Below are positions 31,101 to 38,894 of a stretch of DNA of 64,000 nucleotides, piece by piece. The notes under the pieces are model-generated. The model was given only the letters and a program-made list of their open reading frames with translations. It made no database searches and had not been told where the DNA came from. Within the stretch, counting starts at the first letter, position 1; every line of letters begins with the position of its first letter. Made by a program: the position numbers and the translations under genes. This stretch comes from Mastigias papua (Eukaryota > Cnidaria > Scyphozoa > Rhizostomeae > Mastigiidae): the NCBI GenBank assembly GCA_964019165.1, contig OZ025268.1, positions 18,016,784 through 18,080,783 of the forward strand, given 5' to 3'.

Positions 31101-33171
31101 GGAGCTACACCCATATTGTTGGCAGATTATAGGTCTTGCACTCCCTCAAGAACACTCGAAAGAGTGGTCCTGCTATTATTACATCCTCTGGTGTAGAGAT
31201 TAAACATGAACAAGACATGACCTACTTTCAAGTTGAAAATGTGTTTTGCTATGTCTTCCATGGTTCGTATAACATGCTTAGTATTTATCTTTTCACTATA
31301 TGATAATCCAGATTTCTGTATCATTCATGTTCTTACTACAAAAAGTGGGTAAACACCATATAAATCTCCAACATTTCAAAAATTACTTCTGTCTTCTTAA
31401 ATTAAGTCATATTACTATTCCTGTTTTGTAAACAATAAGGATAATTAACCCTTATTCTTCTAACAAACAAGCCACAGAATTGGGATACCATCTTAAGAGA
31501 GCAATACATTCAATACAAGATCAGTTTCATAGTTTAATGAACAAATACCACAATAGGGGTAGATTACATGACCTAAAAACTCTAGATACCTAATATAAAG
31601 AAAACAAGACCTGCACAGATGACCATATATTTCCAGGAACTGTAGAGGTGCAAGTGGGGGCACCTTAAGCACACAAAATCTTTTTAGGGAGTCCATGGTA
31701 CTGAACTGGTCTAAAGATGCCTAGGTGTCAATATATGCAGACTATGAAAAATAGAGTAAAAGAGTAAAATAAAAAGTGCACAGTAGACACTCCCAAAGAG
31801 TTGCCGAGTCTCATCAAAGCATGATGTCTCCAAGCCTTGATATTCTTATAGACTATATTCTTATAAAATAAAAGTATGTAGATGTAATAGTGTCTGTTCT
31901 GCAATGTGTAAGAGCTTGACCAACCACATAATTTATGTTTATTCAATTGGAGCTCTTATCATTGGGAGGACTGAGCCATACACATCAGATCATAAACCAC
32001 AAGGCCTTGACTTCATGCTGATACTAATTTCTCTAAAAGTTGCTTGGCCTCATAAAAGACAATTCATTTTAGGACAACTTGAACAAGTTGTAGATCAACA
32101 GATGCCCTGGTGCATAAAAAGTGAGTAGAGTGAACACCTTGCACCCTGAATATTGAAATCTTATATGAAAACTCTAGACAGAAATTTTGCTGTTTTGTCT
32201 AGCTTAAATCTACACACCTCTTTATAACGAACCACTTTATAAGGAACATACATCTAGAATGCCAAGATATTTAAAGAACTTATACTACTAGAGGAAAACT
32301 CACTAAGGAACTTTTCAATTTGAAAACTTTTATAGCAGCAAACCATCAAGAAATAGGAAGCTGGTTCCGTTCATTTGCAGCCAAAATTCGCAAAGATTGT
32401 TTGCTATGCTTGTGTCAAAATGTTTCATTAAGTATACATTATGCTTACACATTTTGACACTATAATTCAACATATATAAAACTTCTTTCCTACCTTGAAT
32501 ATATGCTTGGTCATAGGTTATAGTCAAAATTAAAAGCAAAATTCTGAGTTTCAATGTGTTGCATGTGGCTGTACCATTCTATGACAGACACTACATCAAA
32601 TGTGCAGTGAAATTAAGGAACTATTAAGGAACCTTTAGTACTACAATTTAACCATTTGAGGTCCAAAAATTAGGAACTTGTGGTACTAGGTCTTGAGCTA
32701 GGTCCTTATAAAATAAAAAGCGTGTAGAGTCCCAGTTTGATAAGATTTACTAATCTCAACAGAAGAATGCAGTAACCTGAGTTCCAAAGGCGTTACTTGA
32801 TACACAGCAACATGATTTATACCTCCCTACCTATATAACACTGAATTCAAAAGGTCATTACCGATAAAACATTTGATGTCCTCAATAACGTCCAGCCTTC
32901 CTATTTGGCGCAGGAAATTCACTAGTATAGCTGTGGTTGCTTTCTCGTGCCTCAACAGTGACCACTTTGTTAACACTTTCACTACGGGATCCTCCTTTTC
33001 TGCATCAAAATAACGGATTTCTTCCATGGAAAACCCCATAAGATCAGCCAATGCTTTCCAATCCTTCCCTGGAGAGGGAGGCCGTAAGAGAGTTGAAAGT
33101 ACTCCAAATGCTCCGGCAGGAAGCGTTTTCACCAGTCTCTCTTCGCTATCACAACTCACACTGTCCGCCAT
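12962..33171 (-). CDS. MYD88: MyD88 adaptor, four-exon gene
   Basis: Exons join 33171-32862, 28721-28671, 16528-16265 and 13110-12962, giving 774 bases and 257 residues. MyD88 is the cytosolic adaptor that couples Toll-like and IL-1 receptors, through TIR-TIR contact, to IRAK kinases through death-domain stacking (the Myddosome), leading to NF-kB. Residues 1-103 hold the death domain (DWKALADLMGF and the FLRQIGRLDVIEDI helix). Residues 104-121 are a very short intermediate region. Residues 124-257 are the TIR domain: box 1 YDVFISYAKAD, box 2 RDFLPG (159-164, with the BB-loop proline at 163), the MyD88-type block IEKRCRKVVVIFSQDY, CDFQAKVAMSLSPG, and box 3 FW at 246-247. All three introns are phase 1 with GT/AG ends, and the joined frame stays open. 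Human MyD88 is 296 residues; the difference is mostly the intermediate domain. The introns hold a GPCR gene and many transposons. Confidence 0.9.
13857..14304. repeat. 33-bp minisatellite in MyD88 intron 3
   Basis: About thirteen copies of a 33-base unit beginning ATGAAATCATCCCCATCAGC and ending ACTCGAATCA, with a few substitutions and small deletions in the first copies. The unit is a multiple of three, so 11-residue repeat ORFs appear on both strands; they are not genes. Confidence 0.95.
14770..15290 (+). pseudogene. LINE ORF2 3' end remnant
   Basis: The plus strand reads YRRHIKAFTRVQLCHLRAIL, then KIKWQDHVADIEVLYQANII, an AQLR block followed by a stop, GHACQKSKHRLPKVVLYSAL, a KSHGGQKYPYRDTLKP block, and a C2H2-like FQCNFCQRYCISQVGLQ near 15220. 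This is the well-known tail of an abundant animal LINE whose typical form is LRxILxIKWQDxxxxxEVL...GHVxRMxxxRLPKxxLYxEL. In-frame stops make it inactive. It lies in MyD88 intron 3, opposite to the gene. Confidence 0.7.
16265..16528 (-). CDS. MYD88: MyD88 exon 3 (TIR boxes 1 and 2)
   Basis: A 264-base exon between the acceptor TTTTTCTCAATTTTAG|TC and the donor AGTCCTG|GTAAGT. It encodes residues 121-208 plus one base. It carries box 1 (SYDVFISYAKAD), an ITVCIDYRDFLPG box 2/BB loop and IEKRCRKVVVIFSQDYF. The run EKRCR...DY...CDFQ.K.A.SLSPG is closer to MyD88 than to Toll receptors or SARM1 and identifies the gene. The exon is phase 1 at both ends. Confidence 0.92.
16697..17005. mobile_element. 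TIR element with GTCGCTGG-rich ends
   Basis: A 309-base element whose terminal 43 bases are inverted: AGCCTGGTTCGCACTTGTTA... on the left, AGCCTAGTTCAGACTTGGTC... on the reverse-complemented right. Both continue into repeats of GAGTCGCT/GTCGCTGG, and CAGCGACCCAAxxGAC motifs recur through the body. No clear target duplication was found and no gene is inside; the short plus-strand ORF is repeat-derived. It lies in MyD88 intron 2. Confidence 0.65.
17344..17608. mobile_element. PIF/Harbinger-type MITE, family B copy 1
   Basis: A 265-base element beginning GGGAGCGTTCATTATCTTTG and ending in the inverted ATGAACGCTCCC, flanked by the 3-base duplication TTA (17341-17343 and 17609-17611). The inner arm GGTCGGGGTGG.GACTGAAGAG is also inverted at the other end. 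TTA/TAA duplication with G-rich ends is typical of PIF/Harbinger. A second copy is at 27524-27807. Confidence 0.85.
17985..18285. repeat. Local direct repeat in MyD88 intron 2
   Basis: About 45 bases around TACGGCTTTGA...TATAGTAGAGAATTTTTCG occur at 17991 and again near 18236, in the same orientation. This is a short local duplication of unknown origin. Confidence 0.6.
19423..20439 (+). CDS. Rhodopsin-class (class A) GPCR, intronless
   Basis: A seven-helix G-protein-coupled receptor at the plasma membrane; ligand unknown. TM1 has the Gly-Asn pair (G72-N73), TM2 SDLAVG with D101, TM3 ends in DRY (153-155), TM6 has CYLP (268-271, the usual CWxP Trp replaced by Tyr), and TM7 has NPFVY (311-315) followed by a short basic tail. 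The conserved TM3 cysteine (expected near residue 129) is missing and extracellular loop 2 is very short. Both also occur in vertebrate melanocortin and cannabinoid receptors and in many cnidarian orphan GPCRs. The first ATG gives 338 residues; Met47 (nt 19561), just before TM1, is an alternative start and would give 292. The gene sits on the strand opposite MyD88, inside its second intron. It is followed by a duplicated copy of its own tail. Confidence 0.88.
   Translation: MKIDYFLMLLTNRSRNCYTWFLMTIRVYASGSMMSNMQLCDVQLTIMKTTALNHFIASTYLSILAAIPAILGNALCIFIHIKTRSLHSPSNILVCALCISDLAVGIVAQPLSISTTIAVETGHKFENLWMLAGTAIISSSSVSCLLTFLVTADRYFAICHPLRYYEFATAKNYKIISSIAFCISSSMGPICSLLYINVLPYLATVQYLVMCTMVLMYVMIYRAIVHQRKSIRSTRHIAVENRNSAIQHKRERDKAYVIAVILTAFIICYLPMSIVYSLSTRFSPNPCFKGANQLVVTTWGSFFVLMNSSINPFVYSLMLKDVKTAIRHRFQSSFFCRR
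20479..20630 (+). pseudogene. Tandem duplicate of GPCR TM7/C-tail
   Basis: This segment repeats 20333-20470 of the upstream receptor: TGAATAGCTCC..., CTGTACTCGCTAATGCTCAA, AGACGTTAAG, then TTCTTCTGTCGGC, a TGA and the first bases after the stop up to GTTTGCA. A roughly 15-base insertion near its start and several substitutions separate it from the original; the NPFVY motif reads as NLFLY. There is no upstream receptor sequence, so it is a pseudo-tail made by a local tandem duplication. Confidence 0.85.
20833..20942. repeat. 15-bp tandem repeat
   Basis: Seven units of AAGTTTAACTCTGGA with one base change in the fifth. The frame reads KFNSG repeats in a 64-codon ORF without other coding signs. 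It lies just 3' of the GPCR tail duplicate. Confidence 0.92.
21092..21256 (+). pseudogene. Coding-like fragment inside the Mutator-like element
   Basis: An open stretch of about 50 codons ends at a TAA (21254-21256). It reads SSQRLTYGDTAELLKLDLRA, then RLLRRPIEMSELENVAATER and a short basic tail. Its amphipathic, balanced composition looks like real protein, unlike the surrounding AT-rich DNA. A possible splice acceptor (TTTTGCTGACACCAG) lies at its 5' side. I do not recognise the family. It could be the last exon of a captured host gene or a remnant of an accessory transposon protein. Confidence 0.4.
21640..22063. repeat. Probable solo LTR, copy 1
   Basis: It begins TGTAGCATAGGCCATTTCTT and ends CATCGTTTCTA, flanked by TACAT at 21635-21639 and 22064-22068. 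It contains a TATATATCC promoter-like box near 21870 and a conserved stretch AGTCAGAGTAGAGTCTGAGT. A related copy runs from 35234 to about 35680. The 5-base duplication and TG start suggest an LTR; the TA end is unusual. It is nested in the Mutator-like element. Confidence 0.6.
22467..23228. other. MyD88 intron 2, no gene seen
   Basis: The first 70 bases (TTGTCAGTAATAATGGTGCC... to CTGTCGGTAAATTT) resemble 27815-27880, so part of this is a dispersed repeat. The rest shows nothing recognisable. Confidence 0.4.
23229..25847. mobile_element. 2.6-kb TIR element with 8-bp duplication
   Basis: Inverted ends CATAGAAATAGGAGGACTAG (from 23237) and its complement ending at 25839 are flanked by a perfect 8-base duplication GCAGCAAA (23229-23236 and 25840-25847). 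The arms extend inward about 95 bases, through GATGGTAGCAxCACGTTGGCA, with an indel. An 8-base duplication fits the hAT or P superfamilies; CATAGAAAT is not a typical hAT CAGNG end and recalls the P-element CAT...ATG ends. No transposase could be read inside. A Harbinger-type MITE is nested at 24716-24966. Confidence 0.75.
24716..24966. mobile_element. PIF/Harbinger-type MITE, family C
   Basis: A 251-base element with ends GGGGCTGGTCAGTAATT and, inverted, AAGTAATGACCCGTCCC, flanked by TTA at 24713-24715 and 24967-24969. The inner arms GGGGAGGGGGTGGAAG/CTTCCATCCCTCCCC are also inverted. The family is distinct from family B but has the same duplication type. Confidence 0.8.
25848..27160 (+). 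pseudogene. Non-LTR retrotransposon RT domain (CR1/Jockey-like)
   Basis: From about 25854 an open frame runs to TGA at 26943-26945. It contains the RT motifs ISIFLDLKKAFDTVDH, GIPQGSCLGPLLFILYVNNF, MYADDTSV (the catalytic YADD), LNNDKTEYMVVG, VKYLGTMVDENLTW, SHLRYSDELWG and WNEIPLQI, covering RT motifs 3 to 9 and the C-terminal thumb. The endonuclease and N-terminal RT are missing. There is no internal stop in about 360 codons, so the copy is fairly young, but it is 5'-truncated and inactive. About 200 bases of 3' UTR end in a GATGATGATGATGAT tail. It lies in MyD88 intron 2 on the opposite strand, abutting the 2.6-kb TIR element. Confidence 0.85.
27165..27260 (+). repeat. SINE body fragment, diverged
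   Basis: GGCGTTAAGGAAAGGACCTG...CCTACCTCA...TCTTCTCTAACATGCACTCC matches the middle of the tRNA-derived SINE (GGCGGTGAGGAAAGGAACTG...) at 44901-45168 but lacks the tRNA head. It follows the ATG-repeat tail of the LINE. Confidence 0.55.
27524..27807. mobile_element. PIF/Harbinger-type MITE, family B copy 2
   Basis: A 284-base element with near-perfect inverted ends: GGGAGCGGTCATTATTTATG and CATAAATAATGACCGCTCCC. They continue into ACCGGGGTGGGGACTGAAGA/TCTTCAGTCCCCACCCCGGC. The flanks are the 3-base duplication TAA (27521-27523 and 27808-27810). It is less diverged than copy 1 at 17344-17608. ORFs through it are artefacts. Confidence 0.9.
28671..28721 (-). CDS. MYD88: MyD88 exon 2 (short intermediate region)
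   Basis: A 51-base exon: acceptor CTTCGTACTATTCACAG|AG, donor GCTACAC|GTATGT. Joined to exon 1 and exon 3 it gives ELQSAIDKKEVDASPATL (residues 104-121). It was found because it is phase 1 at both ends and lies between the death-domain and TIR exons on the same strand. The vertebrate intermediate-domain exon is 135 bases, so this linker is much shorter. No RNA evidence was available; the death-domain exon could also splice directly to the TIR exon in frame. Confidence 0.75.
28890..28990 (+). repeat. Degenerate tRNA-like (SINE head) sequence
   Basis: GTTGTGGCATAGTGGTAAAA resembles a pol III A box (TGGCNNAGTGG), and GGTTGGGGGTCC, 45 bases later, a decayed B box. It looks like an old tRNA-derived SINE head. 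The cloverleaf does not close, so it is not a functional tRNA gene. Confidence 0.35.
28991..30851. other. MyD88 intron 1, no gene seen
   Basis: Short ORFs only, AT-rich, with no domain or splice support. This stretch separates MyD88 exons 1 and 2. Confidence 0.4.
30852..31010. mobile_element. Palindromic MITE family A, copy 2
   Basis: 159 bases with ends TTTGAGAGTTCTAATCAGG and CCTGATTAGAGCTCTCAA and inner inverted ATTGACCAATCA/TGATTGGTCAGTTA. Same family as 6796-6957. It lies in MyD88 intron 1. Confidence 0.75.
32211..32726. mobile_element. Tc1-type TIR element family D, copy 1
   Basis: About 516 bases aligning throughout with 39576-40130. The right end inverted reads CACGCTTTTTATTTTATAAG; the left end has decayed to CACACCTCTTTATAACGAAC. 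TA lies at both borders. Internal landmarks are AAGAACTTATACTACTA and AATTAAGGAACTATTAAGGA. No ORF. It lies in MyD88 intron 1. Confidence 0.7.
32862..33171 (-). CDS. MYD88: MyD88 exon 1 (death domain)
   Basis: 310 coding bases from ATG at 33171 (context AGACATGG, a good animal start) to the donor TTTTATCG|GTAATG. It encodes residues 1-103: a 25-residue lead, then the death domain with GKDWKALADLMGF, SMEEIRYFD, a KVLTKW helix and TAILVNFLRQIGRLDVIEDI. The W-x-x-LA and final LxxxGRxDVIxxI helices match the MyD88 death domain better than other death domains. The exon ends where vertebrate MyD88 exon 1 ends, at the close of the death domain. Confidence 0.9.
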
Positions 33172-33300
33172 GTCTTACTGATCTCTGGTTCAAGGAATTT
33201 CAACAATCACCTGCATCATTAGCATGGCTTCGCATCTGTGATTGGTTGAGAGCTCTGATCGACTTTCAATCTCCTTACAGCATTAACCAATAAGAATGTA
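33172..33300 (-). promoter_or_regulatory. Candidate MyD88 promoter-proximal region
   Basis: Two CCAAT motifs in opposite orientations (ATTGG at 33241-33245, CCAAT at 33288-33292) lie 70-120 bases upstream of the MyD88 start codon. There is no TATA box at a fitting distance. The transcription start is unknown and the call rests on motif position only. Confidence 0.3.
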
Positions 33301-34792
33301 GGAAAGTGACAACAAACTAGGCTCACACACCTCAACGCTAGATTTAGGCCTATTGAATCCCTCATGCCACCTTCCAGGCAAAATAATCGAATCATATGTA
33401 ATCATATGTATGTCCCATGAGATATTCATATAATATTTTCCACATTGGGAATATGATAAACGTAGCAAACAGCTACAGTTGCATTTGTTATGTCTTTTCA
33501 TTGATGTTATATAAGCTTCGAGGCTTCACAACTTGAGGTCATAAACAGTGGCAATGTCACTTCTACTGGCTTTGAAAACTCAAATGCCGTATTCATCTTT
33601 GAAAATGAAAAATATTGCTACAAGAATTAGTGGATGTTGCAGCTATGTAAACTTCCCTTACTTAGGCTCTGTCACTCCCAATATCTGGGGAAAGCGAGGG
33701 GCAACTCACAACCTGAAATGGTGCATAAGATTTAGTTGACTTCCATTCCATTCCTAACTAAAAAGGTGCTTTTTGAAATTATTATTAGCTATCTCTGAAA
33801 TGGGGGGGGGGCTCTCCCTACGAGTAGCGTTGGCACTAGGAGAGCTCCTCCTTAAGAAACCCTCCTACACCCATCTACTTCTAATGTTCTTTTGTATGTT
33901 TTAATTTAGATTTTTTTATCATGTATTACTTATGTTGTGTATTTATCTGCAAGTAGAGGAATTTTGAACAAATAATTTTTTCGAGTGATTCTTGTGACTT
34001 TCATGTCATTTTGCAATTTTTGTGTGACTTTTAAGTGATTTTATTGCTTCTGTGCCTTTTAGTTTCATACGACTTGTTGCAATTTTGTGATTTTTCTGTG
34101 AGTTTTCTGTGATTTCTTCGTGATTTTTCCGTGATTTGTTTGTGATTTTGAGCAAGGTGTACGAAAAAACATCATTGATTTGCCCTCGGGGAAAAGTACT
34201 TATAGTTTGGTTCTACATGATTATTAGATGCTTTAAAGGATTTCAAACAGAATTCTAAGACGTAAGCTATAACACACCCAGTGATGGTATATAGGATCGG
34301 GAAAGATAGCACTGACAATCAGACGGATTCCAATTTCTGATTTTTGGTTTGAAGTCTTTCATGGAAGTAGAATTTTTATGTAATTAAGGAGTGTTTGCCA
34401 TAATTGTGGCCAACTAACACGAATAGTTTCCATTCTATATTAAATCGTTTTTACTTTCGCTTACAAGAATTCATTACTACATCTGAGACTATAGTGGTTA
34501 TTATGCAGAGGAAAGACTTCTAGCATAAATTTAGGGTTTAAGCCATTTTTTGTTTAAGCATTTCACTTAATATTACTAATATTACTGTAAAGTGTCCTGT
34601 GATGAGAAATCCATGCTAATGTGTAATATTGAAATTGGCCCGTATAGAAAAGCTGTAAGTAATACTCTTAGTTCATTTTCGTCAGTTGAATAACTGATGC
34701 GCGAAAGTGCGTATAGTTTATTGCTAACGTTCCTCAAATGTGAGTATATTGTCGGTTACAACACAAAATAATCTTCCGATTACTTTCCTGTG
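33301..34792. other. Intergenic DNA, no gene seen
   Basis: AT-rich, with a loose GTGATTTTT-type repeat at about 34080-34150. No supported ORF. Confidence 0.4.
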
Positions 34793-34842
34793 CAGTTGAA
34801 CTGCCAATAGAGTTGAACTGCCAATACAGTTGAACTGCCAAT
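34793..34842. repeat. 17-bp tandem repeat
   Basis: Three copies of AGTTGAACTGCCAATA, at 34794, 34811 and 34828. Confidence 0.85.
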
Positions 34843-34921
34843 TTTCATTGAGATTGTATCTGAACAATTGGTATCTAAAGTTAATAGATGACATTTGTCA
34901 TCATCAAGCGTTATATACTCA

Positions 34922-36110
34922 TCATAGAACGACTGGCTTGTCATTTACGTCTATGTCACAGGTAAATAGTGTGGTGTTGTCCGCGTAGTTGCAGATGCCA
35001 GTTCTCTTGATTTGAAAAAGGAAGTCATTTATAAATATGTTGAAGAGCATTGGTCCAAGGACAGAGCCCTGTGGGACACCAACAGTTGCTTTTTTTCCAG
35101 GAGCTGGAGAAATCATTGGCATTTAATCTTTATTGTCTTTAATGTAAATTGTTGTAAATAAATATTAATACACAATGATCAACACCGTATGCTTCCAAAT
35201 TGGTTATGAATAGATTGTAGTGAACGTAAGCATTGTAACTTAGGCCATTTCTTATCCAATTGCATTTTTCCTTCTCATCCATTCATTCACATTCATCCGC
35301 AAATCTCGCCTGTTATTTATTCACACTTTCAAGTCTACACAAACAAACATCTACTACGTCACATCATCATGCCATCTCCTTTGTTTACTTCTATTCTTCT
35401 CTACTTCACAGCTAACCAGCACTTCCGCTAACTTGCTTACGTAGATATAGTTCAGTTTATTTTAGATCGTATTATTTCTGTATATATCCATGTAATCTGT
35501 GTTGTATAGTCAGTCAGAGCAGAGTCTGAGTACCGTCAACAACAACGTCTCCTCTCTCTGCCTCCGTGTTCTGAGCACGTTAAATCTGATACTCGCCATC
35601 AACGGATCAACGAAGGATGTCACTGAACGAACAGTTGCAGTCTATAGGAAGCACCAACTCACGTTCCTATAAGATCATGCTTCAAGCAATCAAATGCCTT
35701 CGATAAATCTAAGAAAAAAGTTATACTTCCTTCCACAATCGAGAGAAATTTTCCACTTTTCCAGGAGACGTAATAGAGCCTGTTGAGTGCTGATACCCTT
35801 TCTGAAACCACAAAGTAGCAAGGGTCAAATAGTTTGCTGTGTATGCAATCAATTACTTTTCACAGAGTCTTTCAATCACTTCTAATATTGGGAATAAAAC
35901 GCTAATTGGGCTGTAATTATCTTGTTTGTTGCTTTGCCCTTCTTATGCAATGCAGATACATCAGTACAATTGAGTTCATTTGGAAAAGTTTTTCAATATA
36001 GTAATTGCTTATTTCAAGTAAGTAATCGGTCAATACTGCGGCTACAATTTTCTTATTTGTGGCAGTTCAATCAATCATCGGCCATCAGTTAGCACTTTTT
36101 GAATCAACTG
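34922..36110 (-). pseudogene. LINE RT remnant split by an LTR-like insertion
   Basis: The minus strand reads, from high to low coordinates, RKGISTQQALLRLLEKWKIS (about 35800), DLSKAFDCLKHDLI (about 35700), then after an insertion FITNLEAYGVDHC (about 35190) and [20 protein letters not shown] (about 35060), then ICNYADNTT, where the catalytic YADD is degraded to YADN. The order is right for one CR1/L2-like RT interrupted at 35234-35680. Stops and frameshifts make it inactive. Confidence 0.75.
35234..35680. repeat. Probable solo LTR, copy 2, inside a LINE
   Basis: It aligns with 21640-22063: TGTAACTTAGGCCATTTCTT at the start, TGTATATATCCATGTAATCT in the middle, AGTCAGAGCAGAGTCTGAGT and CGTCTCCTCTCTCTGCCTCC further on. 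It interrupts the LINE RT at the residues after KHDLI. The right border is uncertain by tens of bases and no clean target duplication was seen. Confidence 0.55.
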
Positions 36111-36789
36111 AAGCCATCCTAATCAGCTACACACGCAAGCCAAATTGGCTGTAAAGAGCTGCTCCGAAGGAAGGATGACAAATATTTAATCAATGCAAAC
36201 CCCCGAATATCACCAAACCCACTGATCAGTGACCAAATGGCTTGAAGACAGAATTTTAAATAATATTTTCTAATATTTGCAAGGAATTTTTGCTTTATAG
36301 AGCACTTCTATTTATGGAATATCGTAACAAAAAACTCAGAGTGTCACTTTCCATAAAAATAAGAAGGATAAGCCATTAATGTGCTTATAGATTAAGGGGA
36401 AATTAAACCCAAAGACCCTAATAGCATATACACAAAGAAAGTTGTGGGCGTTTTCATCACGTAAAGGATTTCCTTGACACTCCATGGAAACTTACGTGAT
36501 TTGCTGCACAAGTCATTGTTTCTTATTGAATTGTTGCCTAGTCCGCCGCAAGCTAATTGTTTTGATCACTGGCGACAAAAATCTTAAGTCTTCCCACGCA
36601 TCATTTTGAAATGTTAGAGGAAAGGGGTGTAAAGCTAATGGATGTAAAAGGAAGAGCTATCTTCAAATACCACTATTTTGAAGAGACGGTGATCTCGTAG
36701 ATTTGAAAGTGAGATTCCAATCAATAGGCGTGACGAGGGTGGACAGAAACTAGAGATCACATTTGTAATAAGGAATTTCTTAACTTTAA

Positions 36790-38560
36790 GAGCCCCTTCA
36801 AATCAGAAATGTTCGAAGTGCTTTGAAACCTGCCCCGCCGTGACTTCGGTTGATGTCCTTAGATTGTTCATGTGAATATTGGCGAGCTGATACTAAAAGC
36901 CTTCTGAAATTAGTTGCTTTTTCAAAGTGCTTCGAGATTCCACTACAAACAGACAAATATATGCATATGGATATGCAACAAGCTAAGTAAATAAGGATAA
37001 ATACAAAAAAAATAAGTTGATGAAGTAATAAGAAATCATCACACCCCAGGAAAAATTGCAACGTCATATCTGCTTCTACTGGAAAAGTTGACTACAGATC
37101 GGAGGGTTGGAGTACCTGGTGACAAAAATGCTCCCGTGTGCACTGGGTTTTGAAGCTATAATAGTATGCGGCACAATGAGCTCAATTCGGTCATTTTGAA
37201 TTTGCTGTCTGCTCATCATAATCATCACCATTTATTCATTAAAAGTAAGCTGTTTGCAATAGCCGACTTACAGCTCATTTGAGCTTACTATCTACAATAT
37301 ACAAAGATACAGAAAAAACATGCTAAAAGTACATGTATATGCAACAAGCTAAGTAAATAAGGATAAATACGAAAAAATAAGTACATTTGGCCATCTCGTT
37401 AATCTTTTATTCGGTTAGAAACTCGACTTTCTGCATGTATAGTTTGCATAGTCTGCAGTTGCATTTATCGCAACAAAGATCTGATGTGTTTTTTGAAAAC
37501 TCTAAGGTTTGCTGATGCTTTAATTTCATGGGGAAGGAGTTGCTACAGTTTATTCCGAAGGCAACTTATGGTTTCAACTCCATAGGAAGTTGTTCTCACT
37601 TTGGGAAGTTTAGCGTCATCGTCATGCCTTAGATTATAGCAAACATGAAGTTCCGTCATGAATGATAGATTTAGGTTTTATTTTTTAGATCTCAATGGAA
37701 TTTCAAAAGATCTCACTTTGGAAAGTATAGCGTCATTGCAATGCCTTAGATTATAGCAAACATGACGTTCCCTGAAAGTTCCTTTGCGATCTGTACTCAA
37801 CTTTTCCGGTAGAAACAGATATGACGTTGCAATTTTTCCTTGGGTGTGATGATTTTTCATTAGGGACTATATCTATCTGGGGACTTGTGGCTCTGATTCA
37901 GTTTCTTTGTATACCAGTCGCAATGCTCTCTCATAAGTTCGATTTAGCCTTTGAATTATCTGCCCTATCATTAAGATATTTTTTAAAATTCAATTTCTTG
38001 TCGAAAGTCGTACCTAACAATTTTTCATATTCACTTTCCTTAATTTTTAAAATTCAAAATAGGACTGCTGTTTCTATGCTTTTACCATACGATACCACTA
38101 AGTGAAATTTTTGTCGTCTAGCTTCAAGAGCTCGTCAGAAAACCATTTTACAGTCACAGAGCTGTCTTCTTCTATATGTCCAATGAAAGTAACAATATCT
38201 GGAAGGCATGCACAGACAGTAGTATCATTAGCATAGTTGCAAATGTTTGGAAACCGTACAAATAAGAAAATATCATTTATAAATACATCATTTAGTAATG
38301 GTCCTCAGACTGACCCTTGTCGCACTCCATTCTCAACGTTTTTCCCCACTCACTGTAAGATCTGTTAATCTAAACTCCCTGTTTGCTATTTGTTAGATAG
38401 CTTCGTATGAGGTGGTGAGCACCAGATTTAATTCCAAAGGCACCCAGTTTTGCTTTTTAAAGATTATAGTCGATTGCTCTTAAAAGTCACAATTTAAATC
38501 CCAATTACAACAACTTCTGTTACAGAAGTCATGTACATGCTTTTACTTTTTATAACTGCA
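36790..38560 (-). pseudogene. Rearranged LINE remnants with internal repeats
   Basis: Minus-strand RT blocks: VFINDIFLFVRFPNICNYAN and a following WFSDELLKLDDKNF (38100-38340), then a C-terminal block KVRTTSYGVETISC...LLPHEIKASANLRVFKKHI (37490-37620). A 60-base sequence around GACGTTGCAATTTTTCC is present in inverted orientation at 37034-37091 and 37796-37855. A roughly 50-base piece (ATGCAACAAGCTAAGTAAAT) is directly repeated at about 36970 and 37337. The region is a scrambled pile of one or more CR1-like LINE copies. Confidence 0.65.
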
Positions 38561-38741
38561 CCAAACCATTACATCAGTGCACAAATTGGCCATCACCACA
38601 CACTGAAATTAGATATGCACCGAACAAAGGGCAAAGGGAAGATCAAATTCTGTACAAACTCTAAATCCATTTGGGAAAACAACAAATAAACGACTGGATA
38701 TTTTCAATAAGTGTTAAAAAGCAAATAAGCACTTGGAAATA

Positions 38742-38894
38742 CAGTTGATATTCGATCTCTCAAACTGTAATATTTGCTTGATTTATTGAATGTTCAAGTT
38801 ACCGGACAGTGCATCCGTAGGCCCGAGGGGAACCGAAAATTCGTTCGAGCTAATGATTGGGTTATCGGAAAGTCAGATTATCGAATGTCAACTG
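38742..38894. mobile_element. pogo/Tigger-like MITE, copy 1
   Basis: 153 bases. The left end is CAGTTGATATTCGATCTCTC; the right end inverted is CAGTTGACATTCGATAATCT. TA flanks on the left, CA (probably mutated TA) on the right. CAGT ends with TA targets are typical of pogo/Tigger-type Tc1/mariner elements. Confidence 0.65.

Noticed and set aside
33241..33256. Fourth copy of the palindromic MITE near GAGAGCTCTGATCGA
   Set aside because: Only about 13 bases match and the second arm is absent; likely chance next to the MyD88 start.
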